The notes beneath the pieces were generated by a model. That model had not been told where the DNA came from and did no database searches. It worked only from the letters and a program-made list of their open reading frames with translations. Below are positions 11,601 through 23,454 of a stretch of 64,000 nt of DNA, piece by piece. The translations under genes were made by a program, and so were the position numbers. The DNA comes from Ischnura elegans. Lineage: Eukaryota; Arthropoda; Insecta; Odonata; Coenagrionidae. The stretch covers positions 26,481,812 to 26,545,811 of the forward strand of contig NC_060259.1 in the NCBI RefSeq assembly GCF_921293095.1, given 5' to 3'. Position 1 is the first letter of the stretch. Each line of letters begins with the position of its first letter.

Positions 11601-11880
11601 GGCGCCATGCGGTCTCCAGCAAGATCGCATGGCGCTGGTCCGGAGGCGGCGGCGCACAGACGCCCAAAATGAGGCTTAGGTTCAAAAATCCTTTCGTTAC
11701 AAATAATTTGACGGGTAGGGGGAATAAGGAAAATCCTTGCAACTTCCATTAGTAATAGCAACAGGTGCCTGCGAATACAATAGTCAGCAGAGGGAAGTTT
11801 TAAAGTGTAAGATGGAAGTTCGCACTAGCTGCCTATGAATTCCTAGTTTGCGTCTAAATTAGCCTTCCACTGCAACTATT
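11601..11880 (+). repeat. Dispersed repeat R2, copy 1
   Basis: About 280 bp that match 15,499-15,776 at high identity, with shared landmarks GGAGGCGGCGGCGCACAGAC, TTTGACGGGTAGGG, CAACAGGTGCCTGCG and GATGGAAGTTCGCACTAGCT. Both copies are in the same orientation. Source unknown; no end repeats were found. Confidence 0.8.
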
Positions 11881-12039
11881 TTTGGTAATCTGCAAATGCG
11901 AAAATTTTTAGGAAGGAGTGCTCATCACTTATTGGTCAAATACATAGTGGTTTAAAAGGGAGAGTGTGAAATTGGGTTAATTGGGTCAATGTTAATTCGT
12001 TAATTGTATTATATTGGAGTTAATGTATTTAATGGATTG

Positions 12040-12240
12040 TTTGAAATTGGTTTATTGGGACAATGTTAAATTCTTAGTAGTATGAGATTAGAATTGATCT
12101 ATTATTTTTTACCATGGGTGTCTTTTCTGTTTCTAAACTTTGTATTAGATAGGTACATTTGTTATTCATGTGTATACATGTAATGCTGCCACCAGGCAAT
12201 AGTCTACTTGCGGCAATGTGTAATATTAATAATCCTGTCT
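12040..12240 (+). repeat. Dispersed repeat R3, copy 1 (LINE-tail-like)
   Basis: Matches 31,135-31,322, sharing CTTTTCTGTTTCT, AATGCTGCCACCAGG and CTACTTGC-GCAAT, and ending in a run of TAAT/TAA. A simple-repeat tail after a conserved block is typical of the 3' end of a LINE or a dependent SINE. No reverse transcriptase is present. Confidence 0.5.
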
Positions 12241-13049
12241 TCGTTTCGCGATTTTTTTATTGCTAGCAACGAAATTAATAACGGATTCTTAGCCGATTTT
12301 TGCATCCTATGGACATAAAAAACGGTGAAGACCATAAACCATTAGAAAAATTGTTCGGAGGTGAGTGACAAAAATTAGCTTCTATAGGTTTCATTACGCA
12401 AAGTCCTGAACAAATTCATAAAACGGACGGCTCACGAATGGATTAATGCGGATTCATTTATTTTACTGATTTAATATCAAATGTTAATAACGTGCTGGGG
12501 ATTACGGTTTTAGCGAATCTTATAATAATATCCAGCGTAAAAATTTTATTCCTAGATGTGATCCACTTCGTCTCGGTTTAAAGTAGATCGACATTAAAAA
12601 AGTAGAATTTTGAAACTTTACGCCAGTTAAGTTATAGGCAATTCATAAATACAAATTTATTATCACGTGGAATCACAATAAAATGGGCGATTCTTTCCAT
12701 CAAGGATCGGACCTCTCTGATGGACTTCATGAACCAGGACTTAAATAACGTCACTAACTCATGAGAAATCTATCAGGTCAACTTTTGCATTTTTCACTAT
12801 TAAGCTATGAGAAAATGGAAGAACAAGGAAGACTTATATCTCGATTTAAGTTATCTTTCTCATCCATCTACCGAATCATATTATTAATGTACGATATCTA
12901 CTCTGGATAAACCATTCTGTCATGGTCGTATCTCTGGGATTCCATTTTGGATCACATATATACAAGAGAAATTTACTTTTATACAGGGTAATCAAAAATA
13001 ATAGTGTAATAGGTTTCAGTAATTCCTCGGAAGGTAGTAGAGATAGGGT
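12241..13049. other. No gene seen
   Basis: AT-rich sequence without a recognised gene or repeat. Confidence 0.35.
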
Positions 13050-13212
13050 AAGCGAGATTTTTCAAAGACTGCTCGATCCCTGCCTGAATGCCTTGAAGAG
13101 GGCACTCCAGGTACAGCAGTCCGTCCTTCGGACGGTACATTAAGCCGTGGTCCCCTTGGCGCTTTTCATTAGGAGTAGGCTGATGTCGACGCCGGGTTTC
13201 TCTCTTGTCGAG
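13050..13212 (+). repeat. tRNA-derived SINE, family S1, lacking its head
   Basis: Carries the S1 body: a TTTTTCAAAGACTGC start, CCTGAATGC, a CCGTCC...GGACG hairpin, then AAGCCGTGGTCCCCTTGGCG and CCGACG-type CGCCGGGTTTCTCTC end. Compared with the copies at 38,741 and 62,860, the tRNA-like head is missing. Confidence 0.75.
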
Positions 13213-14467
13213 TGACTATGGGCGCACATATTGAAATTTATCAATTGTATAAAAAACTATTTGAGACGACAAAATCGAAAAATAAAAAACATAAACTGTA
13301 ATTGTTTTCATTTAAACCATATTCAAAAACCGCACTATTCTTTTATGATAACTCTGTATTCAATCGAACTATTCCATATTTCATTCGCAATCATAGTTCC
13401 GTTATAAGTGATAAGACCGTGGTGGTTGCAGTACACTAAGGGATAAATTATTACAATCGAATTAATTCCTTGCTCTGGGCTGATTTAAAGGGCATACTTG
13501 AATTATTTTAAAAAATTTCCACGTATTCAAAGCATATCGTTTCACTCAGTGCTTACTTGATTTATAATATTTTAGGTACCGGAACACATAACAGCACGTT
13601 TAATCCACACAATTTTCAAATATAAGCCCCTCCCCCCTAAAACAACTTCCGCTTTTTTAAACTTGCAATAAAATTAACTATGAGGAATCATTTTTTACCA
13701 AATATTAAAAAAAAGATGAAATTTTTTGACTCGACACTATTTTCCTTTGAGTACGGGCATGGACCATACATGTCTACCGCAGACATCCTACAAATATTTG
13801 ACGGATGATTCGTTCGTTCACTAAGTTCGTACTGCTCTTGAAACGTCCTCCATAGAACATTCAAGTCAGAATCTCTGAAAAGTCGCTGCTAGATTTGAAA
13901 CTTGGTGAGAAGCCAATACTCTATCCACCAAATCAATCCGATTCCCGTGCAGTATTCTGTCCTTGCTCCTATCTTCTCTTTATCCTGGAGATCACAAACG
14001 CGCTTCCGCTAGTTTTTCAATCGCAAATGCTGCTTTGTGCCCGAGGTTATTTTTTAACGTATGTCCCCGTCGTTATACACATGCGGAAATTAAACTGGGT
14101 GTCACTGTCGAAGAAGTTTGTTTAGGACTTATGTCTAATAATTATAAAATATGAGCAATAAATATTAATACCACTCTTTAATATTTTACTCCACTATTGG
14201 CCAGGGTTTCAACACTGCATGTCATTTTCAAGTACAAATTTTCGACACTATGTCATTTTCAAGGATATAGAGTGTCGAAACCATGTTCGGCAATGGATTT
14301 TTATATAAAAGTGTGAAGATTACCATTTTTTGTTTATATTTTAAAATGGATACATCGCATTTCCACCACGTCAAGCCTGAAATGATTCCATAATCAAGTC
14401 TAACTATCTACAATTATACTGGGCTGACTTTATGGTCTTTGCTCGTGGTTAATTAAATAATTTGATC
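13213..14467. other. No gene seen
   Basis: AT-rich. Includes a pair of short direct repeats (TATGTCATTTTCAAG near 14,218 and 14,248) but no supported gene. Confidence 0.35.
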
Positions 14468-14859
14468 ATTCATGGTGAAACAAAACACAGTACTATTCCA
14501 CAAACTTATATTTTAACAGTCTACTAGTTTCGACGTTTACACCGTCATTATCAAGACTAACTGAGCAATAGCGTACAACGTCCAGCCTTATTTATCCAAC
14601 AACAGTGTGAGGGAAGGAGGAGGGGGGGGGGACTAAATGAGGAGGAGCATTGTGTTTTGACCCTCCAATCCAACCAACAATGCTCCTCCTCATTTAGTCC
14701 CCCCCTCCTCCTTCCCTCACACTGTTGTTGGATAAATAAGGCCGGACGTTGTACGCTATTGCTCAGTTAGTCTTGATAATGACGGTGTAAACGTCGAAAC
14801 TAGTAGACTGTTAAAATATAAGTTTGTGGAATAGTACTGTGTTTTGTTTCACCATGAAT
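14468..14859. mobile_element. Long foldback element with hammerhead-like cores
   Basis: Left arm 14,468-14,653 and right arm 14,677-14,859 are almost perfect inverted repeats around a 23-base spacer. The right arm contains CTTGATAATGACGG, a short loop, and ACGTCGAAAC: a CTGATGA-like box, a four-pair stem and GAAAC, the order of a hammerhead ribozyme core, with differences from consensus. Such cores are known in Penelope-like retroelements. No protein is encoded. A G-run/C-run pair lies in the arms. Confidence 0.75.
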
Positions 14860-15093
14860 ATTTCATCGTTCCACCAAGTAACGCCCAAATCAGTTGATTT
14901 TATAATTTGATCATTTTGTCTGCGAGACCACCTCAAGCGCTCCATATCTTCAGTTCGTACTTCAAGGCTTTCAACTTCGGAACCAATCATTCCCTGACAT
15001 TCTCTCATCTTACAATTTAGTCACTCCGACTGAGTAGTGCGCTTTGACCATTTTGATTTTGGAAAATTTCCCTCCGTGAACTCTCATGTAATG

Positions 15094-15272
15094 AAAGAAA
15101 ATTTTTTCGGTTTTACCGCATGATCAGGTTGGTTTGACATTTGACGACCTCTGCTGGTCGCTTCTTCATTGCAATTCACCATAGTCTCCATTGACTCTGA
15201 AGAAGGGACCAGCAGGGGTCGCGAAACGTCGGGCCAACCTGATTATGCGGTAAAACTAGAAAAATTTTCTTT
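15094..15272. mobile_element. Foldback element with hammerhead-like cores
   Basis: Arms of roughly 70 bases pair with several mismatches around a spacer near 15,170-15,205. The right arm has CTGAAGAAGGGACC, a loop, GGGGTCGCGAAACG, again CTGA-GA, a stem and GAAAC. It lies only about 235 bp from the 14,468-14,859 foldback and shares this core but not the outer arm sequence. Confidence 0.65.
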
Positions 15273-15498
15273 TATTATAACCAGGAACCGCGAAAGTCAC
15301 AACGAAGTAGTGTCTCATACTTAAATTTTATTTCCGTCAGCACTTTCTCTTTACCTTGATTAACATGCTGACAATATTTCGTCACAATCATTGATTTCTT
15401 TTTGCAGAAATACATCATTATTCTTTATTTAATTTATTTTCTTACTCATTTTTTCCTGAATCGCACTGATTTTCTGGCGCATAGAATGAATCGAGGAT

Positions 15499-15776
15499 AG
15501 ACGGGTCTCCAGCGAGACCGCATGGCGCCGCGCTGGTTCGGAGGCGGCGGCGCACAGACGCCCAAAATAAGGCTTAGGTTCAAAAATACTTTCGTTGCAA
15601 ATAATTTGACGGGTAGGGCGAATTGGGGAAATCCTTGCAACTTCCACTAGTAATAGCAACAGGTGCCTGCGTATACAATAGTCAGCAGAGGGAAGTTATG
15701 AAGTGTAAGATGGAAGTTCGCACTAGCTGCCTGTGAATTCCTAGTTTGCAGATAAATAAGCCTTCAACTGCAACTA
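15499..15776 (+). repeat. Dispersed repeat R2, copy 2
   Basis: Second copy of the 11,601-11,880 repeat, same orientation, about 3.9 kb away. Upstream of the shared block the two sites look unrelated, so this is not a simple segmental duplication of the whole interval. Confidence 0.8.
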
Positions 15777-16622
15777 CAGAAGGCAATATCATCACTGCTA
15801 CTTGTACAATAAGCCAAATCCTATTTTTATGCTCCGTTGTTTCACTAACCCTATCCTATTATTTATCTGTAAATTGATACTAGAAGAAATAAGTAATGAT
15901 ATAAACTACTACAGTAATTTTACAGACTTTTTAATTTGCTGTAATGGTTTCAATGCTTTCATATCATTATCAACAGCTGTTTCTTGAGATATCTCTTGAT
16001 AATGATGCAATAACATTGCTCCTAAGCATTTTCAAGATGATAGCATGAAAAATCCGTCATCAAAAAAGACAGGTCGAGCAGGGTCGAACAATTTAATTTT
16101 TTTTATTAATTCTGCATTCATGAAATCTCATTAATCGACGTCCGTAAGTACGTAAGTCCATCGATGTCCCTACCACACGAGTAGGAAAAAAATATTTATT
16201 TTGTGCTGATTGGATGACGGCCAGAAGGGTTATTTCTTTTGCTGATGAGTAGTATGATACCAGCTACCTCAAATTGCCGATTTGCTTGACACTTGTTCCT
16301 TTTCGCGAAACTGACGACAATATAGTGGATTACTAAAACATTTTGCCTCTCATTCAGTCATCTATTCGCTAGTCTCTGGAAGGGAAGGGGTCAAAGCGCA
16401 TGTGCACATAGAAGCCAATTAGTGACCGAGTTTCATGAAGAGTTCAGAGAGTTTCCATACTTACAGAATCTGACCGAATATCGCCGTGAGCATACGTAGT
16501 GTGACTCTGAAAGCTTTCAAAAATCGACGAAAAAATTAACCGTGGAACACCGCCTTACGTCATGTACAATAAAAGCACCATGAAAATGGAAGGGGTTGAG
16601 AAGAAATGATTCGTCCTCTAAA
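15777..16622. other. No gene seen
   Basis: AT-rich sequence with no supported gene or repeat. Confidence 0.35.
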
Positions 16623-16980
16623 GGACCAATTGATTGCATTCAGGATCACGATTATCACAATGGAAGATTCTCCAATCGAACCCTTGATGTTATGCCACCC
16701 TCCGTGCATCTATAACCCAATTTTTCTTCTAACGCCAAAATTTTAAACTACATGTTCTTTTGTGCCGTAAAGTTTAATCGTGATACATGTAGCTGCCACA
16801 ATAATTACGACTGAGTAGAAAATTTTCACTTTTTTTGAAATGAGAAGTCTTGAAATTTAATTTCTCCCAGAAGCAGCTCTGGGTTAGGAAGGCTTAAGGC
16901 CCAATTGATTGCATTCAGGAATCACGATTCATTAATTGAGGAATCTCCATCTCTAAGTGTTATGCCACCCTCCGCGCATT
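16623..16980 (+). repeat. Duplicated 85-bp block flanking repeat R4
   Basis: A block from CCAATTGATTGCATTCAGGA to TGTTATGCCACCCTCCG occurs at 16,623-16,710 and 16,900-16,979. Between the copies lies an R4 repeat (about 16,745-16,895) holding GCCGTAAAGTTTAAT, GTAGCTGCCACAATAATT and GCTCTGGGTTAGGAAGG; R4 recurs at 25,549-25,702. The order suggests R4 moved as part of, or into, a local duplication. Confidence 0.65.
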
Positions 16981-17590
16981 TCAATGAGTTTACACAGAGG
17001 CGCTACTCGCAACGCTGACGAGCGTAGTGATTCAAATTTTACCGAGAAATAAGAGAAAATTCTGGCTGTTAGCTGAGATTTTTATTGAAGACTATTAGAT
17101 CAATCATATTCATAACTTTTCAATTATATGCATCACATATATTATAACAGAACGGTCTTGCGGGCATTTTTGAAAAAAACCTGTTTAAAGCGCCCAAAGA
17201 AGCCGAAAAAATTCAATTTCAGCTCCAACAGGACGGATTTGGGCCTTCTCTGTGTAATGCATTTGGGCACTCCTTAGTTGACGTGGTAGCCAGACGGGTA
17301 AGAGGCTTGAGGAGTGGTCTATTGCTTCATGTCGCTATTCCCGTCGTTACTTTCATTAGAGTGGGGCCTCAATCCTCGCTTTTCGACTTATTTGGCCACG
17401 GCTTGAAGACCCCATGCTACACCGTGGCTAACAGACAAAAATATCACTCTGGGCTCCAGCTGTGGAACAAAGTCGACGACATTTACGAGGATTCGGAGAG
17501 TATGCAGATTCGTCTTTGGAATCTAAATATACTTGCGGCTGGTCACTTCAGGAGAACTCGCATAGAGTTCCGTTCTCCACTTTACGTGAT
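16981..17590. other. No supported gene
   Basis: Open in one plus frame from about 17,283 to 17,699, but the reading crosses into the inverted repeat at 17,591 and resembles no protein, so I do not call it coding. Confidence 0.35.
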
Positions 17591-18445
17591 ACACTGGGTG
17601 TTTCAGGAGAAATCTGCAATGCTTCAAAAGGTGGTAGGGGAGACGGTGTTACGCATCTTTTGTCCCACAAACACGGGGTCGCAACCCCTTAGTTACTGAG
17701 CTATGGCAACGCAAACTTTTTTTGGATGCACTTTGCTGTTATTATGAAAATGGTATTTCTTGGGTATTAATTCTCCTGACGAAAAATACAATCTCAATTT
17801 TCACTGTCTATCCATTAATTTGATTTGCAAGTTTTAATTTTTCCATATCGATTACTCACTCAAGGTATTTTGACTCCACACATTTTATTCTAAACTTAAA
17901 AAAAACGTTGAATCCATAACTAAACCAAAGAGACGTAACATTAGTATGAATAAATATTAAAAATAAAATCTAAGTAAAAGAAAATTTCACCTTGACCAAA
18001 TTAATCTTTTCAACACGTTAATTAATTATCTGGATTTTAAGGACATTTTAATAATTAAGGTAAGACGAAAATGTGCTATTTTAATTGTCTAAAATAATTA
18101 AAATTTGAGTTTGGTTAAACGAGAGCATTGGGCGAGTACCTATCAACAATACGATTGCGCTGTCTCGCCCATTTTGAGATTAATTGTTTCAAACAGTTGC
18201 AATCGCACATTTTCGTCCAACCTTAATAATTTCATATCCTAACAATCCAGAGCATTAAATAAAATGTTGAAAATGCTGGATACCCAAGAAAGACCGTTTT
18301 CATAGTAACTGCAAATTTAATTAGGAAAATGTTTGCAATGCCATTTGAGTAGTTGCGACCCATTCTTATAGGACAAAAAAATGCTTAAAATTGTCTGCCC
18401 TACCATCTTCTGAATTACTGCAGGTTCCTCTTGAAACCATCTGTA
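17591..18445. mobile_element. Element with inverted ends, no coding capacity
   Basis: The segment 17,591-17,690 (GTGTTTCAGGAGAAATCTGC, later GGTGGTAGGGGAGACG, later GGGTCGCAAC) is matched in reverse by about 18,350-18,445. The AT-rich interior has no transposase. This could be a non-autonomous DNA transposon or two opposed copies of one repeat. Confidence 0.45.
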
Positions 18446-18461
18446 TTTTTACAGAAAAAAA

Positions 18462-19050
18462 ACATTCACGAGGTCTAAGTCACGTTCTCGCTTCAGAAAC
18501 ATCATCTTTTCCATTGTAGGAGTCATCAATCGACGTTAAGTTCCTAATAATAAAGAGGCATCATTTTCATCAGGGTCCCCAAGAATATTACTTTACAGGA
18601 TTCTCCAATCGGCCTCCAAATGTGTTCGTACCCACAGAAATACGAATACTTTAACCGTTTGCGGTCCAACGTCGAGGCTGGCTCGACAAGTTTAGTGCTA
18701 CAAGCACTTGGCTTGTCGTAGCATCAGGCCTTACTTCGAGTTGAGCGCGACATCAAGGCGAAGCGATTTATACAAGGGCAATGTTTCAAGAGATTACCTG
18801 ATTTGCCGTCAACTCGAAGTTAGACCTGATGCTACGACAAGCCTTGTGCTCGTAGCACTAGGCTTGTCGTAGACCGCAAAGGGTAAAAAAACCATTCACG
18901 TGGTGAAAGTCAAGCTCTCACTAAATAAACGTAATCTTTTCCGCTGTAGAAGTCATCAAACGATGCGACGTATGTTCCCAGGAATGAAGAAACATCCCTT
19001 TCTTCGGGGTGCCAACGAAGATTACAAGTGCGTTTACAAAAGCCGCCACT
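18462..19050 (+). repeat. Diverged direct duplication split by a MITE
   Basis: 18,462-18,625 and 18,888-19,050 align loosely along their length: ACATTCACGAGGT / CCATTCACGTGGT, ATCTTTTCC-TGTAG-AGTCATCAA, then a -GGGGT-CCAA-GAA-ATTAC run. The piggyBac-like MITE lies exactly between them. Confidence 0.45.
18651..18886. mobile_element. piggyBac-like MITE with long inverted repeats
   Basis: The ends read TTAACCGTTTGCGGTC and, reversed, TTACCCTTTGCGGTC; arms of about 75 bases carry GGCTTGTCGTAGCATCAGG and its complement. TTAA with CCCTTTGCGGTC-like ends fits piggyBac MITEs. The right-hand TTAA is decayed. Confidence 0.65.
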
Positions 19051-21444
19051 AGCGTCACTGACGGGCAGCGCGATCTAACATCCACGGTTAAAAAATAGTA
19101 ATAATATCCTATATTGTTCACAGATATTTTTAATTCGATTTGAATTTTTTTATAAATAGTTCACAATAAATAGCTCAGCAATCATTTTAATGCATTAAAT
19201 TAGTAAAAAATTTAAATCGAAAAGCAAATTAAATAAGCTATCATTCGGATTGTTGATTGATATTTAATCTCCGTTGAGTCCCTTTCGCTTGTAACGACTA
19301 GATAATTTTAAGGTGTCGATTGGTTGAATATACGGCCTGATATAAGATCTAGTAATTGACGTAATCTCAAAATATTGTTTCTTTTCGTTGCATTTTCCCT
19401 ATACTTTTCATTGAAACTAGGAAAAATAACCAAATTTCAAATTTTAATTCTTTCCATTTGAAATACCATAGAGTAAATATTGATTGAAAATCATGATAGC
19501 GGTCATAAGGTAGGATATAGGCAATAGCATCCGTCAAATTCGAGCAACGTGACGTCACCTCCTAAAACTGAGGAAATAGAAGTACACCCAGCATGTCCCA
19601 AATTGGACTGGAATTCGGCCCAGGGCTGTTCCCCGGACATTGAAGCAGGTGGTGGTCATGCGCTTGCCACAAAACTCATCGCCTGAAATAAATTTGTGTT
19701 TTTTGAGTTTGGGTCTCAAAATGAGGATTTGGCTTCGTATGAAATACCAAGGAGAAGAGTGGTTCTTTTCAGTGAGTATCAATAGGACAACCCCCGTGGT
19801 TCGCCACAACAAACGTGCGGCAGACACCTCGTAAATGTGTCTGCCACGAAAGGTACCCGCTCCCTAATTCTATCTCTCCTGCAGCGAAAGCGTCTATCTC
19901 AAGAGTTACACTTTTTCTATGCTGTTTTTCTCATGACTGGTTTTTTTTTGTTTTGGACAGGAATAGCCATGTGGTCGTTTCCGAGAAGAGTTCAGCAGTC
20001 GGGAACGATTTCACTAGGAGGGAGTGCTTCATTTTTTTAATGCTTAGTTTCCCGTTCCAAATATGTTGGGGAAGGTCTTCCCGTACCGTATCTCTTTTGA
20101 CCCACGCGACGGTGGATTCACTTCCGCTCCCCGTCTTATTTTGCCTTTTCTCCTGTCTTATTTTTCCTGAGTTAATGAGACTTGTCAACTCACTCTACTT
20201 CGAGGAAATTTCACGGTTTTGGGGTACACCCACGTCAATTTAACCTATCTCTTTCCTAACTATTTTTCCACCTACTTCCAATATTAAAAATTAAATTTTA
20301 TGTATAAAAATTACTCCCCCGTAAATAAACTTAAGTAAAATTTTCATATTTCAGATAAAGGAAAATTTCGAGAAGTTTCTACTTTCCTCTATACATCCTG
20401 AAAATTTAAAGATGATGGCGCATGTTTAAAATACGTTATATAAATATTTACGTTAAATTGAAATGATACATTACTTAAGGAGACTAATTAAGCCGGAGTG
20501 ATTCGTTCTCTTAATGTGCACTCTTTCAAATTTCGCAAACCATGAAATTATGTTATACGATTAGCTTTCCTTGTTTGGATCTTTATAATGATGGCGAAAA
20601 GATATTGGAAGCACGCAATACCGATAGATGGCAATTTTTTATTCCATTCCCAAACAAAGATAATGAGCAACGAATCACCAACTGAAGTTACTAATATCAA
20701 TTAACACCATAAATATGGCGTTCTCTCGAAGTAATATTAATTGGCCCATATTATTTGGATACGAAGGATTTCATATATTTCTTAAAATAGGAATCACAAT
20801 TAAAAGTGTTATGCCGGTTAAGATGGTAGCTACACCAGTTACGAGGAGCATTTTGCGAATCATCCCGACCTGTTCCCTCCAAAATTGAATTTACCTCTTC
20901 TATTCTCATGGAGACCTATACCCTTTCATGCTATCCACAAGTCCTATTCTATTTCTTCTATTTCCCGGGTTGCCTAATATTCCACAGGGGGGCATTCAAG
21001 GCGATCGGAATTTTTTGTTTGAAAATTTCACTCCTACGACGGGCTCATATCATCGTCGGGAATACAATTTTTAGACCCAATGAATTTTGATCGAGTTGCT
21101 AACAAATCGGAACTAACCGATCGGAATGAAAACCGGTCGGAATTATTCCGATTAGTTCCAAGCGCAGCTTGCTTGACCATTGCTCCAACTAAACCCTCTG
21201 CTTCCACCCTATCTCATAAAGACATCATTCCTTTTCCTTTCCGTTCAGTTCTCTCCTTCTTCTTCTTCTTAAGCATATTTCAAAGGCTGCCGATCTTCTC
21301 TCGTCCTCTTTCCTAAGCATCTATTTTCCGCACCGTAGAGGGTAACTATTCAGATGAGACAGTACAGTAGCATGTTTTTTTTTCACACTCTAGCATAACG
21401 ATCCTTTCTTCGTCTTTCTCCTATTCAATAGTGCCTCCTTTCCT
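19051..21444. other. No supported gene
   Basis: AT-rich with a less AT-rich patch at 19,560-20,240 where several frames on both strands stay open for 60-140 codons. None resembles a known protein and they overlap each other, which fits an old element better than exons. A small hairpin (GGCAGACAC / GTGTCTGCC) lies near 19,818-19,845. Near 21,100-21,165 there is a cluster of short CCGATCGGAA-type repeats. Confidence 0.35.
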
Positions 21445-21656
21445 AACGCTAACGACGAACAAGTCGGGGGCACGTCCAAAATAATCGGTAATGACGGACG
21501 CTATGTTCCATCTATTTATACAATTATTTACGACAAAAAGTGTCACCTACTCGTAGTGAAATTATGCAATAACATATGTAAGTTATATTTTTGGGGGTAT
21601 AATATTAGTTATATGCATATAGAGGAGTGCCGGAGGAAAAAAGACTGAGAACCGCT
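21445..21656 (-). mobile_element. Diverged hAT-like MITE, partial copy
   Basis: In reverse orientation it matches the 38,304-38,522 element: shared landmarks are AAAATAATCGG, TTTTTGGGGGTA, AATATTAGTTA, a CATATAGAGG run and GAGAACCGCTG. The outer end opposite to CCGCTG is lost or unrecognisable. Confidence 0.6.
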
Positions 21657-22311
21657 GCTCCAGTAGACCCATTTTTACAGCGCATTCAATATTTCGAGAG
21701 TATCCTGAAGTTTATGCAATATGTGTGGAAACTTCAACGGGCGGTTGCGTATGCTAGAGGGTGATCTATTAATAAGAGAAACTGCCTCCGGCATCGTCGT
21801 AGGCTTGCCGGAGCAAATTGTTGATAAAAGTATGTTACATCTTAATGAATATGATATAAATTCGTAATACATGTCGAGAGGTTAGAGCTCAACCTACAGT
21901 CACTCTAGGCAATGGGTCATTTCGCGGCAAAAACGGTGCAATAGCAATTTGTATACCGACTGCCTCCGATTTCAACTGCACCTGTACATGTGATGCTATT
22001 TTTTTACGTACTGTGCATGGACATGGACTGGACTGCACGCATGGACTGTGCATGTTTTCTATAATGTTGTTTACATCTTCATTTTTTCATATTAATATTA
22101 GTAATAAAATTTGTTGGAAAAGTTTTATACATGAGACCGTTTTTTAAATTTTAAACTTGATCTAACTTATGAAATTTATATTCCCAAAATTGAGAGTCCC
22201 TCGATTTGGCGCGAAGGGATTCAATCGCCGAGTATTCGCCACTTGGAATGCTCTAGGCATTGCACAAAGCTACCTCATGCGAAGCTGAACACTTGAAACT
22301 TGGTTTTTATA
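21657..22311. other. No gene seen
   Basis: Mixed sequence with a short internal duplication (CATGGACATGGACTGGACTG, then GCATGGACTGTGCATG) near 22,012-22,050. No gene supported. Confidence 0.35.
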
Positions 22312-22319
22312 CTCTGATG

Positions 22320-22610
22320 CAGGGGTCTCCAATTTACTAGGCCACGAGGGCCACATTTAAAGTTCCGAATCGCCCCGCGGGCCGGATAACAAATTTTCCG
22401 ATGACTGAAGATTTCGATACCGTTTACTGAAGTATCCGGTGGCGTATTTCTTATTTACGAATAGTTGAAGGCGACTTTGACGTGCAGTACAGCGCTGCGA
22501 TGCTCTTAGCGGCGTCTCACAGAGTTAAACGAGCGAGAATCGCGCGCTACTTGAAACGAGTGCGCGGGCCAGATGAAAGCCCTCCGCGGGCCGTATTTTG
22601 GAGACCCCTG
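22320..22610. mobile_element. Non-autonomous hAT element, 291 bp
   Basis: Ends CAGGGGTCTCCAA and TTGGAGACCCCTG are inverted repeats of the Charlie/hAT type. Flanks CTCTGATG (22,312-22,319) and CTCTAATG (22,611-22,618) form an 8-bp target duplication with one mismatch. GC-rich interior (CGCCCCGCGGGCCGG), no coding capacity. Confidence 0.85.
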
Positions 22611-22754
22611 CTCTAATGTAGTGGCTAAATTAAAAATTATGGTTGAGATCGGTTCCGTGTGTCAGATACTGAGGCTCAAAAATGACCAAGTTTGCCTATA
22701 CGCTTTCGATTTTCTTCGTTTCGTTGACGTAAAACTTCAAATATTTAATCAGTA

Positions 22755-22805
22755 GCCTTGAGAATGGGTGACGAGATGGAACCCGAAACGTCGCGTCAGT
22801 GCTCT
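22755..22805 (+). ncRNA. Single hammerhead-like core
   Basis: CCTTGAGAATGGGT, a loop, then AACCCGAAACGTCGCG: a CTGATGA-like box, a stem GGGT/ACCC and GAAACGTCG. The first box departs from the ribozyme consensus, so activity is doubtful. No inverted partner is seen nearby. Confidence 0.35.
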
Positions 22806-23225
22806 TAGAGTTTCTTACCCGCGCGGAATCCCGAGAAAAGTTTATTTATTCCGTCCGCCGAGAAAGTGTTAAAACATGCATAACCAGAAACCGCTCAAGT
22901 ACCTTCTGACTTTGAGTTTCAAAACTAACCGTCAGTGCTACAGTCTATTTATTATTAAGTGATTAAATAACTTGAAAATTTTTTCCAATTCATGGCTTCA
23001 AAAATCGCGTTTATAAGACCCCGTGTAGGCAATGCTGCGTCGAAAAATCCGCTGAGTTAAAAATATTAGCATTCTGTGTGGCTAGAACTTATGGTTGCTA
23101 ATAAAACGATGATATTCGTAAACATTAGTAAACATGCTTCTTGTCAAGAGACTGAATTAATCACTACGAATTGTTTTTAACCACTTTTTGGATCGTTTCC
23201 ACCAGCATTACCTTTATTGATTTTT
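22806..23225. other. No gene seen
   Basis: AT-rich, nothing recognised. Confidence 0.35.
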
Positions 23226-23449
23226 CTAATTTAGTGACGTGCGGTCTTATAGACCGCTAATCGAATTCAAATGCAAATGTACAGAAATTAATAAAAAGAA
23301 CTTTAAATTTTAAGAGTTGGGTGTCCTTGTTATGCAAAAATATGAAGCTAACTAGAATTATAGATATTTTGAAATGTTGATCTTGAAAATTTTCATATTT
23401 TTAGAAACGTAGCGGTCTCTCATACCGCACGTCACCGGATAAGGGTTAA
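23226..23449. mobile_element. piggyBac-like MITE, second family
   Basis: The right end reads, reversed, TTAACCCTTATCCGGTGACG followed by TGCGGT; the left carries AGTGACGTGCGGTCTTATAG. Both subterminal regions contain a hairpin (GCGGTCTTATAGACCGC and GCGGTCTCTCATACCGC). TTAACCC suggests piggyBac; the left TTAA is decayed. Confidence 0.55.
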
Positions 23450-23454
23450 TCACC

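Noticed and set aside
16623-16980. LTR pair
   Set aside because: The direct repeats are only about 85 bp with 190 bp between them and no retroelement features.
17283-17699. 138-codon plus-strand open frame
   Set aside because: It runs through an inverted repeat end and resembles no protein.
19555-20243. Overlapping open frames on both strands
   Set aside because: Mutually overlapping, no domain, no splice context; fits an old element better.
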